Assembly (NCBI GenBank): GCA_033439795.1
Contig: JAUTDP010000005.1
Location: forward strand, 2,509,001 to 2,573,000
Reading direction: 5' to 3'
Length of the DNA: 64,000 bases
Source: Sordaria brevicollis
Lineage: Eukaryota; Ascomycota; Sordariomycetes; Sordariales; Sordariaceae
Part shown: piece after piece, positions 1 to 14,314 of the stretch
Layout of the letters: every line of letters begins with the position of its first letter
Numbering within the stretch: position 1 is the stretch's first letter
Translations under genes and position numbers: made by a program
The notes under the pieces: generated by a model
What the model saw: the letters and a program-made list of their open reading frames with translations, nothing else
The model's database searches: none
What the model was told of the DNA's origin: nothing

Positions 1-1838
1 TCCACCAAAGGCTCGTTTGGCTACCTCGTGGAGCCGTTTGTATTCCTCCCCTTGGATTGAGTCGCCTTGCTGGAACACCGCACCGAAAGAAAATCCTTCA
101 TGGTTGTGATCTGGGTTCTCTTGCATCTTCTCAAAAAGGCGTAGGATCCCATTGGCGGTGAATGCCGAGTCACCTGTGACGTAAATCTCCTTGAGGCGTG
201 GAAGGTTTGCGAGCGGCATGATGTGCTCATCATGAACCAGAGTTCCGCTGAAGCTGATTTTCTCCAAACCCAATGCCCCCTCGCCGATGTTCGTCATATC
301 AGCGACCGAGAAACGCTCTTCCACATCCAGTTCCCTTAAATTTGGACAACGTCCTATGCCTGCGGCAAGGCCCTGACACCTCCCACTAGCAGGTCCAAGT
401 TCCTGAAACTCAAGCCGCGGAACTTCGATGCTCAGGTATGCAAGCTTCGTTTGGTGATGCAACTCATCATACCACGGCGCGTTTGATTCGACTAATCCCA
501 GACTCAGAGACTGAAGACGGAGCTTTGGTCCTGGCAATGAGTCCTTGAGAAGCTGTGTGCTGCCGATGAAGGAGCTCAAGTCGAGGTGCGTAAGTCGAGT
601 GCAATCTTGCAGCCATTCCACACACTGACTGTAAGAGGGTGAATGTGCAAAGTCAAAATCCGGGCCAGCACCCGACGCGTTGAGATGCAAACTCTCCAGC
701 GCATTGCAATGTCGGAGCTCGCTCAGTGCACCCAGCGCCCTGGTACCTAGGCCAGTTAATGAAAGACGTCTCAGGGAGCCAGCATGTCTTGCCAAACCCG
801 CTGGCAGATCTGGGCCACTAACAGCGCCCATCGAGACGAAAAATATTTCTATCTTTGGTCAGTTAAAAAATCTTGCGGTAGGCGCCTGCAAAGACTTGAG
901 ATGCATACCCATTGTGTTAGGAGGAAGCGATTGCAACAAGTTACTTATGCACTTTTCAGCTTCCTCGTTCGGAATCCTGACGCATGTGCTACGACGTTAA
1001 CCAGTTAGTGATAAAGGTTTGGGAAGCACGTCAGTTAAGACATTTATCTCTAGGCGAAGTACAAATGACGACGGGGAAGGGCGCCAAGAGAGTCATAAGC
1101 GGTTATGGAGGGGTGAAGGGGAATCACTTACAAACGTCGGAGAGCTGGGCAGTTCTGAGCAAGAGCGACAGCCGATTTTTTGTTGAGTAAGCCCGCGTCA
1201 TGGATGTCAAACCTTCTTAACCCCGACAGTCTTGAGATCCAAAGCGGAATATAGATCATTGATGGGAGCCAGTCTATTTCCGGACAGAAAAAGTTGGCTA
1301 GGTAGGAGGTGGCGTGCCCTTGGTCCAAGGTATTCTTGATACCTTCTGTGATCTTGTTGACAAGCTCGCAGAATACCACTAACGGACGTAAGGCGTCCTC
1401 GGAATCGCCAACAAGAATGGGTGTATCAGGCATGAGGAATTGAAGGTAGGAAAGCGGAGGACCGTAAAACTTTTCACACAACTCAACCCTACTTGGCCTG
1501 TCGATTCTCCTGAGGAACTCGAGGAAGGCGTGAAGGTCAAGTTCGTTAATCCAACAGCAATACGGATGCAAGGTCTTTCCTAAGCTTGACAGAATGATAG
1601 ACCTCCAGAAGCAGACCGAATGCTCGTCCGCGCGCATGAAATAATGGCTGCGGCCAAGCATACCATGCTTGTGGGGGATACTATACATCAGTGGCAAGGT
1701 AAAGCGCGCCATTTCATGATTGAGACGCGCTAGGAGGAACAACGTTGATGTCGACTTTGACCTGGCAGATTCCTCGGCGATGAGCAACCAAATCTCTTGG
1801 GGAAAGCCCCGGAAGGTCGTATGAATCGTTGAGGCCAT
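1..1838 (-). CDS. F-box/LRR-like protein, 3' end beyond window
   Basis: The start is the ATG at 1838-1836; the frame is open further upstream but without another ATG. I read three exons: 1838-1132, 976-910 (approximate) and about 850-1, the last running off the left edge. Intron 1 has a GTAAGT donor at 1131 and a CACTAAC branch site. Intron 2 has a GTATGC donor near 909 and a TTAACTGAC branch, and removing it eliminates an in-frame TGA and restores a continuous frame. The first 45 residues look like an F-box (FPQEIWLLIAEES, then LARLNHEMA). The third exon reads as irregular leucine-rich repeats (SLRRLSLTGL, LESLHLNASG, LTHLDLSSF, LRLQSLSLGL). Fungal F-box/LRR proteins usually act as substrate receptors of SCF ubiquitin ligases; that role is inferred from the family, and the substrate is unknown. 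It is divergent to RAD9. The reading frame is well supported; the exact second intron is less so. Confidence 0.65.
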
Positions 1839-3407
1839 GATGGAACAACGATTGACTAGAATCGGCAGGGCGAAATACACGGTGTAACTGCCTTAACACC
1901 GCGAGAGGCAGATCAATTCCTTAATCTTGTGTGGATACAGGTTAGAAAATAATCCAAGTATGAAGGGCGCAAGAGGAGCGACCAGAAAGATGGGCACTAA
2001 GATGCAACAGAGGAGACGGAGGAAGAGCCAACCAACCTTGAGCGCAATTGAACAAGAACTGTTTGCGCGTGAGTTCCTCTCGACAAGCAGAACAGCTCAG
2101 TAGAGAAGATAGAAGGAGCCTTGAAACACCCCGACAGCCGAGGCTGGTAGTGATTTGTGGAGGAGCGACTGCAGCGTCAACTTCAAGGTCGAGTCTCCCG
2201 TGGTATTGCCCGCGACAGCTGTGATGCTCACGGACGAAGGACAAGTTGGTTTTACAACGTGGGTGTCTGGTGTGTTGTGATGCACTTGTCCATATGTGGC
2301 CGAAACGGACAGCAAAGGGTTTTTTTTTTTTGTTCAGCGAATATTGACGTTAGAAAAGGGTCGACTATTCAATAGAGAAATAAATGTATAGGACGAGGGA
2401 GATTGAAAGAAAATGATGATGGCCAAATTGCTTCAACAATTTGGATGGGTTTGAATGCAGAGAGGGAGAGATGTAACAATCAAAAAGCACCCAGTTGGGT
2501 AAATCTTTTTTTCTTGCACGCAATAAATAGGGCACTAGAGCCCTTGGTACATGCGCAAAGTCAACAGCTGTAGGTTCAAAAATTCAAGTGTGAATTTGTT
2601 CACAGCTTCCGAGTTGGTGTTTTCAGAATCGTGTTCGTTTGTTTGTTTCTGAAGTGTCGACTCGGAAATCCAAGAGGCCCACATTGGCCACAACCTGCTG
2701 TGTGGCGTAGCCAATGAGATCAACCACCAGCAGGCAGACTTGCACGCTCTGCAGAGTCCATCATACAACAACTGTAACTCCTGCCATACATGGTAACCAG
2801 CCCGGGATTCAGTCCTCTGCCAAAGAAAAGGATTCTAATGATATCGTCGGGTGACGGAGAGAAATTTTGGTGTGTATAAGATTTCTAAGAACTTCTTGGT
2901 GTTCAGTTTGGTTTGGACCTGCCGTGTGGCTGTAACGCCGAGTGAATTGTGTCTGGGCCATTGCATCGCATGGTCCAAGTCCCGTCTGGTGGAAATCGGG
3001 TAGAGGTCGGGTATCCCACCGCAGGTAGCTCCTGCCCTGTCGGTGGTTTGTTTGTAGGGCACTAAACGTCGGATACCTCTAGCGCTATGGGAGTTGAGAT
3101 TTACCGCTGGATGATTTCAGGTTGCCCACCGCTCACGCGCAAGGCACTTCACAGGGGCAGTTGCACCTGCCTTTGTTTGCTACCTAGAGGTAGATTCAGC
3201 GTTCCACTTTCTACATTCCATCACGTACGAGCACTCCAAAGGCAGCGGCACTCCTTGGCCCTTTGACATTTCCTTCCCGATCACACTCCTCCTGCTGATC
3301 GCAACAGAGATCGCGGACTCAATGCGGAAGATCGGGTCGCTGGGCTTTGGATTGAGTCATCCGAAGGCCGTGAAAGATTTATTGGCTAATTGCAACGGTG
3401 GCCAAAA
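1839..3407. other. Intergenic region between F-box/LRR gene and RAD9
   Basis: This divergent intergenic stretch is 1.57 kb long. I see no ORF with recognisable protein character; the 60-100 codon frames are typical of chance. It contains a T12 run at 2320-2331. At 3071-3084 and 3181-3194 lie copies of the TACCT(C)TAG / CCTAGAGGTA motif that recurs in other intergenic regions of the window. It presumably holds both promoters. Confidence 0.6.
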
Positions 3408-5128
3408 ATGGTAATCTTGAACTTCACGCTCAGCGAGGAAGGCGTGTCCGTTTTCCACGATGCCCTTGCGTGCATGTTCAAGTTCAGTGATGATGTTTGC
3501 TTCGAGGCAAGAAAGGACAAGGTACGTTCGAGACGTCTTCACGACGATGTCTTTTTACTCAAAGTGTCATGATCGTTAATCCTTCTCTGTTTTAGCTTAC
3601 CTTGACCACTCTCAACATCTCAAAGTCGGCATACGTTTGCTTCACTTTTGCCGCGAACAGATTCTTCTCCCGGTACCATTTCGAAGGAAACGCTCAGTAT
3701 AGAGACAGATTCTTCTGCCAGCTCTATATTCGAGTGAGTGGTCACTTTTTACTCTTGGGCTGTGCCTTTACTCACACAATCTTCCAGTCCCTCTTGTCCA
3801 TCTTTCGGTCTCGCCAAGGGAGTGATTCTGCACGGGATAAAGATGCTTCTATAGAACGCTGTGATGTTGCCATCGACGATGGCCCTGGCAAGAAGAGTCG
3901 GTTGATTGCAAGAGTTTCTTGCAGAAATGGTAGGTGGCACTTCGATCATCGTTTTTCTTATGCTCAAAGAGCTCATGATGATACAGGTATCACTGCGTCT
4001 CATTCTCTGCCGTTTGAGTCGAAACCGCCAACTCATGCCAAGTTTGATAAAAACGAGGCAGCGAACCACTGGTCAATCTCATCCAACACACTGCGTCAAC
4101 TCATGGATCACTTCGGTCCTGGTATCGAACTACTGGATATTAACACAGACGACGACGACCATGTCGTAAACTTCACCTGCTTTACGGACACAGTACAGAA
4201 ACGTGGGCCTCATAGCAATGAAGGTTCGTATCGAATATTTCGAGAAATGCTGGACGATGCTGACATTGAGCCGCAAAGCTGTCCTGAAGAAGCCGCTTCA
4301 TACCAACATTTCCGTGGAAATGGCCGAGTTCGACGAGGTTGATGTTCAAGACAAACTTCACATCATCATTAGTGTCAAGGACTTCCGCGCCAGTCTTCAG
4401 CACGCTCAAATAACCAGCGGGGAGCTTGCAACCTACTACTCGGAACCCGGACGCCCGATGAAACTTTCCTATAGTGCGGACGGTATCATGTGTGATTTCA
4501 TCCTCATGACGGTTGGAGAACAGGACGCTATTACCCAGAAGCACAAAAATACCCGGGCAAGGGCTTCAAAGACCCCCAAACCGGGTCCGGTTCCGAGTCC
4601 TGCGTCCAAGCCCGATGGCTCTGGTGCAAGCAACCAGGCCAAAGAAGTTCCAAAGCCGGTCAAGAATCATCCTCAGCAAAATACACCTCCACGACCACGA
4701 CAGACACAATTTGCAATCCGACCGCCACCCGCACCGCCTAGGCCCCTTGTGGCCGCTAGGTCCGATCGATCTGATTCTCCCTTATTTGTTGAGCAGGATG
4801 AAGACCAGCAATGGGAGCCTGTTGATCGCGAGGATGAAGATGAGGTGGACAACGCTAGAGTGGATTGGAACGCAACGGGCGAACCGGTATGATCATGGCA
4901 TCTCCCTCTAGTATGCTGAGATCTTGCTAACATACTCTCCAGAGCCCGTCTTCCTTGCGGATTAGTAGTTTGCTGGGAAGACCGGCTGTGCCTGGCAACG
5001 AACCAGACAGACTTGCTGGCGGACTCGAGCCAACCCAGCAGCTCTCCGAGGCATGTAACATGTTGTCCATCGTAGTTGTTTTCTTACTAACTGGCGACCA
5101 GGTTCGGCGCTTTGGTTTGTTCTCTTGA
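3408..5128 (+). CDS. RAD9: DNA damage checkpoint protein Rad9 (9-1-1 clamp subunit)
   Basis: Rad9 joins Hus1 and Rad1 in the PCNA-like 9-1-1 clamp, loaded at DNA damage to activate the checkpoint kinase. Seven exons give 457 aa: 3408-3521, 3596-3733, 3788-3929, 3987-4223, 4279-4886, 4943-5050 and 5102-5128, with phases consistent throughout. The N-terminal PCNA-like domain starts MVILNFTLSEEGV and includes RFFSRYHFEG and DRFFCQLYIR. The second half of the clamp fold includes VLKKPLHTNISVEM and ISVKDFRASLQHAQ, ending near YSADGIMCDFIL. A Pro/Ser-rich, acidic C-terminal tail follows, as expected for the part that binds TopBP1/Dpb11-type partners. The last intron begins with GC and is stop-free (see findings); the mature end VRRFGLFS resembles fungal Rad9 tails. 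The gene ends 101 bp from the converging ATS1-like gene. Confidence 0.9.
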
Positions 5129-5229
5129 CCAAGTGAGCCATGCAGCGGTTGAAGGGGCAATTTGGTTGATGTAGGGTCAGGCACGATCTATCTGTCATCC
5201 TCGGCAGCTCCCTTGACTGCTCCGCGGCT

Positions 5230-6339
5230 CTAAGCCGAAGGCATCTGTATTGCTACCCAACTGGTAGCGCATCCAGCTCCTATGGCGGTAATTTTGGCGC
5301 CCGGAGGAATAAATTTCGACGATGCAATAACGTTTTGTTGGCCTTTCGTGACATCCGAGTTACTTAGTGGTCCGCAGTTTCCGTGTTCACCCCATCCCCA
5401 GGCTGTAACATCGCCCTCCTCACTCAAAGCCAATGTGTGTTCGCTCCCCACCGCAATATGTTTGGTTTGGGTCAGACTCGCAGGAGCGAGTTGGCCGTGG
5501 TCATTACGACCCCAGCTCAACACGCTTCCGTCTGCCTTCAGGATGAAGAGGTTGCCCCAACTAGCACCAACCTCACGCCAACCCACAACCTGGCTCGGGG
5601 TCTCCGCCTTGATCCCCCATTTGTCGGAACCAAGGACCACAATGTTGCCGCTTTCCGGGCTTCCCAACAAACACGTAAACTCTTTTCCACAAACCGCTTT
5701 CACCACCTTGAAGTTTATGCCCTCGAGCTTCCGGGGTGAGTAGATGATATCTTCCGGCGCCCCGATCTGTCCCTTCCGGCCATTACCCCATCCCCAAACA
5801 TCGCCATTGCTTAAGACCGCGACAACATGACCCATACAAGCGGCAATATCGACGATTTCGGTGTCCGGAGGAGGGAAGTCCGGGATAAGAGATGGTGTGG
5901 CCGTGCGGAAGATGAAGTTGCCCAAACCCAGCTCGCCTTTCTGACCGGTGCCGCAAGAATAGATTCTGGTGTTGCGACCTTGCGCGTCCAGACGAGTAAA
6001 GATGCTCGACTCCCAAGTAGCTGCAACGAGACCTACCCTGAACAGGTCTTCATGTGACGAGAGAGATGACAGGTCGACAGGGTAAAATCTGGGAGGCTGC
6101 GAGACTTGCGTTTGTGTGAACTTGCCGCAGGCACCCGTGTTTGGGTCTCCGCTCCAGTGGATGTCGCCAGTCGTGGTCAAGACTATCGTGTGGTTACCTC
6201 CTGCGGCAATCTTGGTGATAGAGGCGGTAGCTGGGAGCTCTTCTTCAAAATGGGCATCCTTTGGAACTGAAACGTCTTCCTTGTGGCCAATGCCCAATTG
6301 GCCGGAACCGTTAGACCCGAGGGCGAAGAGTAGCAGCAT
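5230..6339 (-). CDS. ATS1: RCC1-repeat protein, Ats1-like
   Basis: A single uninterrupted exon encodes 369 aa from the ATG at 6339-6337 (MLLLFALGSNGSGQLG). The frame is open upstream, but the protein should begin at this Met because LFALGSNGSGQLGIGH is already the first RCC1 blade. Further RCC1 signatures follow: IAAGGNHTIVLTTTGDIHWSG, YSCGTGQKGELGLG, DVWGWGNGRKGQIG, SWGRNDHGQLAP, IAVGSEHTLALSEEGDVTAWGWGEHG. The size and start match yeast Ats1 (alpha-tubulin suppressor), which works with Kti11/Dph3 in Elongator tRNA modification and diphthamide synthesis. The RCC1 propeller is certain; orthology to Ats1 is an inference, since several RCC1 proteins exist in fungi. It shares a 488 bp divergent promoter with TYR1. 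Confidence 0.75.
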   Translation of the reverse strand: MLLLFALGSNGSGQLGIGHKEDVSVPKDAHFEEELPATASITKIAAGGNHTIVLTTTGDIHWSGDPNTGACGKFTQTQVSQPPRFYPVDLSSLSSHEDLFRVGLVAATWESSIFTRLDAQGRNTRIYSCGTGQKGELGLGNFIFRTATPSLIPDFPPPDTEIVDIAACMGHVVAVLSNGDVWGWGNGRKGQIGAPEDIIYSPRKLEGINFKVVKAVCGKEFTCLLGSPESGNIVVLGSDKWGIKAETPSQVVGWREVGASWGNLFILKADGSVLSWGRNDHGQLAPASLTQTKHIAVGSEHTLALSEEGDVTAWGWGEHGNCGPLSNSDVTKGQQNVIASSKFIPPGAKITAIGAGCATSWVAIQMPSA

Positions 6340-6827
6340 CGTTAAATGTTTAATCGACTGGTGAATCGGAACGCCGTGCAATGATGATGATGATTTGACG
6401 TTTGTTGAGAAATCCGCTCCGTCGTTTCGTTGCGACGACGATGACGGCATTCATTGCAGCCGGTGCCGGGCCGGGATGTGGTGGAGCCCTGGTTCGGACC
6501 GCTAAGCTCGGAGGGGTGGCTCCATCAGGTCCTTTGCGGTCGCGATGTCGGGCGAAAATGGTCCGAGCTTTCAAGTGCAAAACAAAGTGGGGTCAAGCCC
6601 CAAGATTTTCCCGCCCCGTCCCTTTAAAATCCCCCCTTGCGGCTCCCGAATTGAAAATTTCTTCCTTTCGAACCACAAAGCCAGCAACAGCAACACAAAC
6701 CTCACCCATTGCTTCTCGCGCGATCATCGAGCGAGTGCTTCATTGGTGCCGAGGATCTTGTGTGACGATGTGATAGCTGCCGCAAGCGACCGGTTTTGCT
6801 GGAAAGAGACACAACACACGCATCAAC
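6340..6827. promoter_or_regulatory. Shared divergent promoter region of ATS1-like gene and TYR1
   Basis: The two start codons lie 488 bp apart and point away from each other, so both promoters must lie in or overlap this stretch. I see no clear TATA box. A short (ATC)n-like run lies next to the ATS1 start at about 6380-6396. No gene is apparent inside. Confidence 0.5.
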
Positions 6828-8713
6828 ATGGCTTCGACATCGCAACCCTCCAAGATGGCTAGCTTCACTGTCGGCCTGATTGGTATGGGCGATATGGGCA
6901 AGATGTATGCCCGGAGACTTAGCAGCGCAGGTTGGAGGTAATAATTCTTCCTCGCTCGTCTCATTGTCAATCTCATCCAGGCTCTTCCGCGGAGCCTTTC
7001 ACCGCGACTAACCTTCACCAACAAACATAACGCAGTTTTCACAATGGTATGTGCCAACATTTTCTTTCCATTCCCCACCCCCCTCCTAATATGATGACTT
7101 GAGTGCATTTGGCTAGAGTATCGCGCCTGTCACGGCTGGTCAACCGTTCCGGTCCCAGTTTGTGTAGGGAGCTTTCCATGATGAAAAATCTCAGCTACCT
7201 TACAATTTTCGTCTGAAACACATACCCATTATCACATCTTTTATCTATCAGCTTTTGTAAGGGACTCGCGCTGACCAGATATCAACAGATTATCCAATGT
7301 GTAGCTTGATCAAGAGTTGGTTGGCTAACGATCCCTTTCAGGATCATGGCCTGCGACAGGGAAGAGAAATATGATGAGCTGGTTAAAGAGTTCGAGGGGA
7401 ATGTACGGTCGCACACATTTACCCCGATCTCTCTACAGCAGAATCAGTGCTGAGTCTTCCTATTTTGCTTTCTAGAACAATATACAAATCTTCCGCAACG
7501 GTCATCTCGTGTCTCGCGCCAGCGATTATATCATCTACAGTGTTGAGGCGGCGGTCATTGATCGTGTCGTCGCCCAGTACGGTCCATGTGTGTTGCAATG
7601 ATTTTTCTCTTTCTGTCGCGTAGACTTGACATTTAACCGCGTGCTTCGTTTCTAGCTACCAAGCTCGGCGCCATTGTCGGTGGCCAGACCTCCTGTAAAG
7701 ATCCCGAGATCAAGGCTTTCGAAAAGTACCTGCCCCCCGATGTTGACATCGTATCCTGTCATTCCCTCCACGGCCCCAATGTCGATCCTAAGGGCCAGCC
7801 GTTGGTCCTCATCAAGCATCGCGCCTCCGATGAAGCTTTCTCCAAGGTCGAGCACGTACTCTCATGCCTCAACTCCAAAGTCGTCTACCTGAGCGCCGAG
7901 GAACATGACCGTATCACGGCCGACACCCAAGCCGTCACCCACGCTGCTTTCCTCAGCATGGGTAAGGCCTGGCACGCAACCAACCATTTCCCCTGGGAGG
8001 GAACCCGTTATGTCGGCGGCATCGAGAACGTCAAGATCAACCTGATGCTCCGCATCTACGCCCAGAAGTGGCACGTCTACGCCGGCCTCGCCATTCTCAA
8101 CCCAGAAGCCCACAAGCAGATCGCCCAGTTCGCCAAGTCCACCACAGAGCTGTTCTACCTGATGCTGGAAGGTCGCGCCGGCGAGCTCCGCGCCCGCGTC
8201 TACGCCGCGAAAGAAAAGGTCTTCGGCGCCGAGAGCAGCCCCAAGTGGGCGAGTAAGCCTCTTCTCCGCGACGACGTGCTCGACCAGTTCAGCCTCCGCC
8301 CACCCGAGAACGGCGGTGGCCCTGCGGCTCCGTCCCTGCCCAACAACCACCTCTCGCTGCTGGCCATGGTCGACTGCTGGAGCGCCCTGGGCATCGTGCC
8401 GTACGACCACATGATCTGCTCGACTCCCCTCTTCCGTCTCTGGCTGGGCGTTACCGAGCACCTGTTCAGGACCCCGGGCTTGCTGGATGAGTGCCTCAAG
8501 GTTGGCATTGAGGATCGCACCTTCCGAAGGGACGACTTGCAGTTTACCATTGCGGCGGCCGGATGGGCTGAGTGTGTCGGTCTGAGGCAGTTCGAAACCT
8601 GGAGGGAGCGGTTTGCGGTTACGCAGGCTTTCTTTGAGCCCAGGTTTAAGGGAGCGGTGGAGGTCGGTAACGCGATGATTAAGGCGGTCCTGGCTAGTGA
8701 TGAGAAAGATTGA
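6828..8713 (+). CDS. TYR1: Prephenate dehydrogenase (tyrosine biosynthesis)
   Basis: The enzyme oxidatively decarboxylates prephenate to 4-hydroxyphenylpyruvate with NADP, the committed step to tyrosine. Four exons give 446 aa: 6828-6937, 7342-7402, 7476-7587 and 7656-8713. The N-terminal Rossmann motif is VGLIGMGDMGKMYARRL (residues 15-31), followed across intron 1 by IMACDREEKYDEL. Family blocks FRNGHLVSRASDYIIYSVEAA, LGAIVGGQTSCKDPE and VSCHSLHGPNVDPKGQPLVL are clear. The C-terminal half (THAAFLSMGKAWHA, YVGGIENVKINLMLRIY) is the helical dimer domain. Intron 1 is unusually long for the window (404 bp, branch GGCTAACG). Inside it, 7036-7046 is flanked by AG and GTATGT, but including it would shift the frame, so I left it out. 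Confidence 0.93.
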
Positions 8714-9555
8714 GTCAGTCAACAAAACGAACAGGGGAGGAGTATGACATGATGATGGACGAAACATATCAGACGGTATCACCCGCTTAGCCGGGGTCAA
8801 CTTCCCAGAAGTGACCATGATAACGATGATTAGAGGCTCGTATAGTATAGTTTAGGCAGACGTTCCTTGGTTCTTTTCTGGTGATGTGCGGCTCTTCAGT
8901 ACGAGGTAAGCTCTCGGTGAGGACCCGTCTTGCGAGAGAAGTCCTCCATGTCTGTGACATCAAAGGCTTGTTTGTATTCCGTACCTCGGATCACATCACA
9001 TCAATGCCCCTTGCGACGTCCACCATGTGTCTATGTTTACGCGTGAAGCTGTACGTCTTAATATACCATCTCCAGCTAGGTAATTTACCATACTTCGAAA
9101 TGTCTTCAAGTTGAAAGCGCACTGTCGTTGCAAAAGTTGGCCCTTGCTAGAACCTTGATGGCCGATTGGAAGCTTATCAGCTTCACCAACCCCCGTAACA
9201 CCTGCTGGACCCCCCAGAAGTAGAACCCCGCCGTAAGTCGACCCCAGGGCACCTGAGGTCCAATGTCACTGCCCGCTTGCCGCAATCAAGTTTCCCGCTG
9301 CGCATCACCTCCGGCGCGCTTCCAGCTATAACCTCCACCTCGCTTCCACCTTGTTGCCTGTTACATCCATACATACACCACCGATCATCATCATCCAGCG
9401 CGTTTGACTGTACCTGACAGACCAATCTGTTCTTCTCCCCTCTCTTGACCATTTACGTCAATATTCAGAGAACCTTTGCGGTATCGCCAACGGAGTCTTC
9501 GCTTCATATACAAGCTACCTTGTACTAGCTCGGTGAGAGCAACCGTTTTGACAAG
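8714..9555. other. Intergenic region between TYR1 and CSN5
   Basis: This 842 bp stretch lies between two genes transcribed in the same direction. It should contain the TYR1 3' UTR and the CSN5 promoter. The small ORFs (60-90 codons) are unrecognised and look fortuitous. Confidence 0.5.
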
Positions 9556-10664
9556 ATGGGTAGGTTTTGCGCAGGCGCAAAATAACGAATCTTGAACTCC
9601 TCTTGTGAAAACCTAGGCTCTCCACGGCAGCTAATCTTCTCATCCTCACCATAGAGCTGCCACCGAACCCCGGCCTTGTCGACCCCCAACGCGATGCGCT
9701 TTACGCCTACGACGCAGAAGCTCACAAAGCTGTTGTCGGACCGAAACCATGGACTGCCGATCCCAAGTATTTTAAAACCGTCCGCATCTCCTCCGTTGCC
9801 ATGATTAAGATGGTCATGCATGCTCGTTCTGGCGGCAATCTCGAGGTTATGGGGATGATGCAGGGCTACATCGAGGGCAGCACGATGGTGATCACCGACG
9901 CCTACCGTTTACCAGTGGAGGGGACAGAAACCCGTGTCAACGCCCAGGACGAAGCGAACGAGTACATGGTCGAATACCTCCGTCTCTGTCGTGAGGAGAA
10001 CCGTCTCGAGAACGTCATCGGATGGTACCACTCACATCCAGGCTACGGCTGCTGGCTGAGCGGCATCGACGTTAGCACCCAGAGTCTGCAACAGCAATTT
10101 AACGAGCCGTTTGTGGCGGTGGTTATCGACCCGGACAGAACCGTGAGCCAGAACAAGGTGGAGATCGGCGCGTTCAGGACGGTTCCAGAAGGGACCAACA
10201 AACCTCCTGCGGCGACAAACGCGACGACTGGCGATGGACAGAGCGTTCCCTTGAACAAGGTGGAGGACTTTGGTGCGCATAGCCATCGGTACTACGCGCT
10301 CGATGTTGAACACTACAAGAGCACGCTCGATAGCAAGCTGCTGGAGACGTTGTGGAATAAGTACTGGGTGCAGACGCTTGCCCAAAACCCGCTGCTTACC
10401 AACAGGGACTATACGAGCAGTCAGATGGTGGATCTGGGTTCCCGCATCTCGAAGGCCTCAAAAACACTGGAGGCACTCTCAACGACTGGACAACGAGGCA
10501 TTAAGAGTGACGCGGCTGACCAGCACGTTGAGAAGTTGCTAGGTGAAGTGAAGCAGATTGCGGCAAAGGAGAGGTCAGGGTTGATGGCAGCGGAGGTCAA
10601 AGGCAAGGTTTTCGGCTGTGGCTGTCGTGGGCAAGTGCCTGCTGCTCAGCCTGGAAACCCATGA
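9556..10664 (+). CDS. CSN5: COP9 signalosome subunit 5 (JAMM deneddylase)
   Basis: Csn5 is the zinc metalloprotease subunit that removes Nedd8 from cullins. The first coding exon is only ATG+G (9556-9559). A 95 bp intron with a GTAGGT donor and an ATAG acceptor follows, then one long exon, 9655-10664, giving 337 aa. No in-frame ATG exists upstream of 9801 in the long exon, while the sequence from 9655 ([20 protein letters not shown], then [17 protein letters not shown]) is homologous to known Csn5 N-termini; this supports the tiny exon. The JAMM residues are all present: Glu65 (LEVMGMM), then His127-Ser-His129 and Asp140 in [14 protein letters not shown]. The C-terminus is truncated relative to some orthologues but ends naturally. 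It converges with MSE1. Confidence 0.92.
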
Positions 10665-11021
10665 TATGCTTTCAGACCGACGGGGACAATAATGGAAGTA
10701 GTCAAGGGACATCCAAGATGGAACGAAAAGCCAATGACTCCAACATGGATAGTACGAAAGAGACATGTACTTGTTGAGAGAGGTCCAACAAGTATCGAGG
10801 GGCGGCATGTAAGGATGCTAGGGGCAACAGGACCGAATTGATGAACCGAAGATGATAGTACCACATACCCATTCATCACAGGGGAATGCCATACATAGAC
10901 TATTCATGAAATACTAGATAGCCAGGAACATGGACGCAGGAATTATTAATACACGGCTCAGAAGTTCTCCTACAACCCCAATCCATCAGTTTTGTACAAA
11001 TCACCATCCTTCCCCTCCTAC
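10665..11021. other. Convergent intergenic spacer between CSN5 and MSE1
   Basis: This is a 357 bp spacer between two converging genes, expected to hold both 3' UTRs. No ORF or structural element stands out. Confidence 0.5.

Positions 11022-14314
<3,293 letters not shown>

Noticed and set aside
7862..8818. 318-codon frame antisense to TYR1
   Set aside because: It is a shadow of a GC-rich coding strand; no domain is seen and TYR1 explains the sequence.
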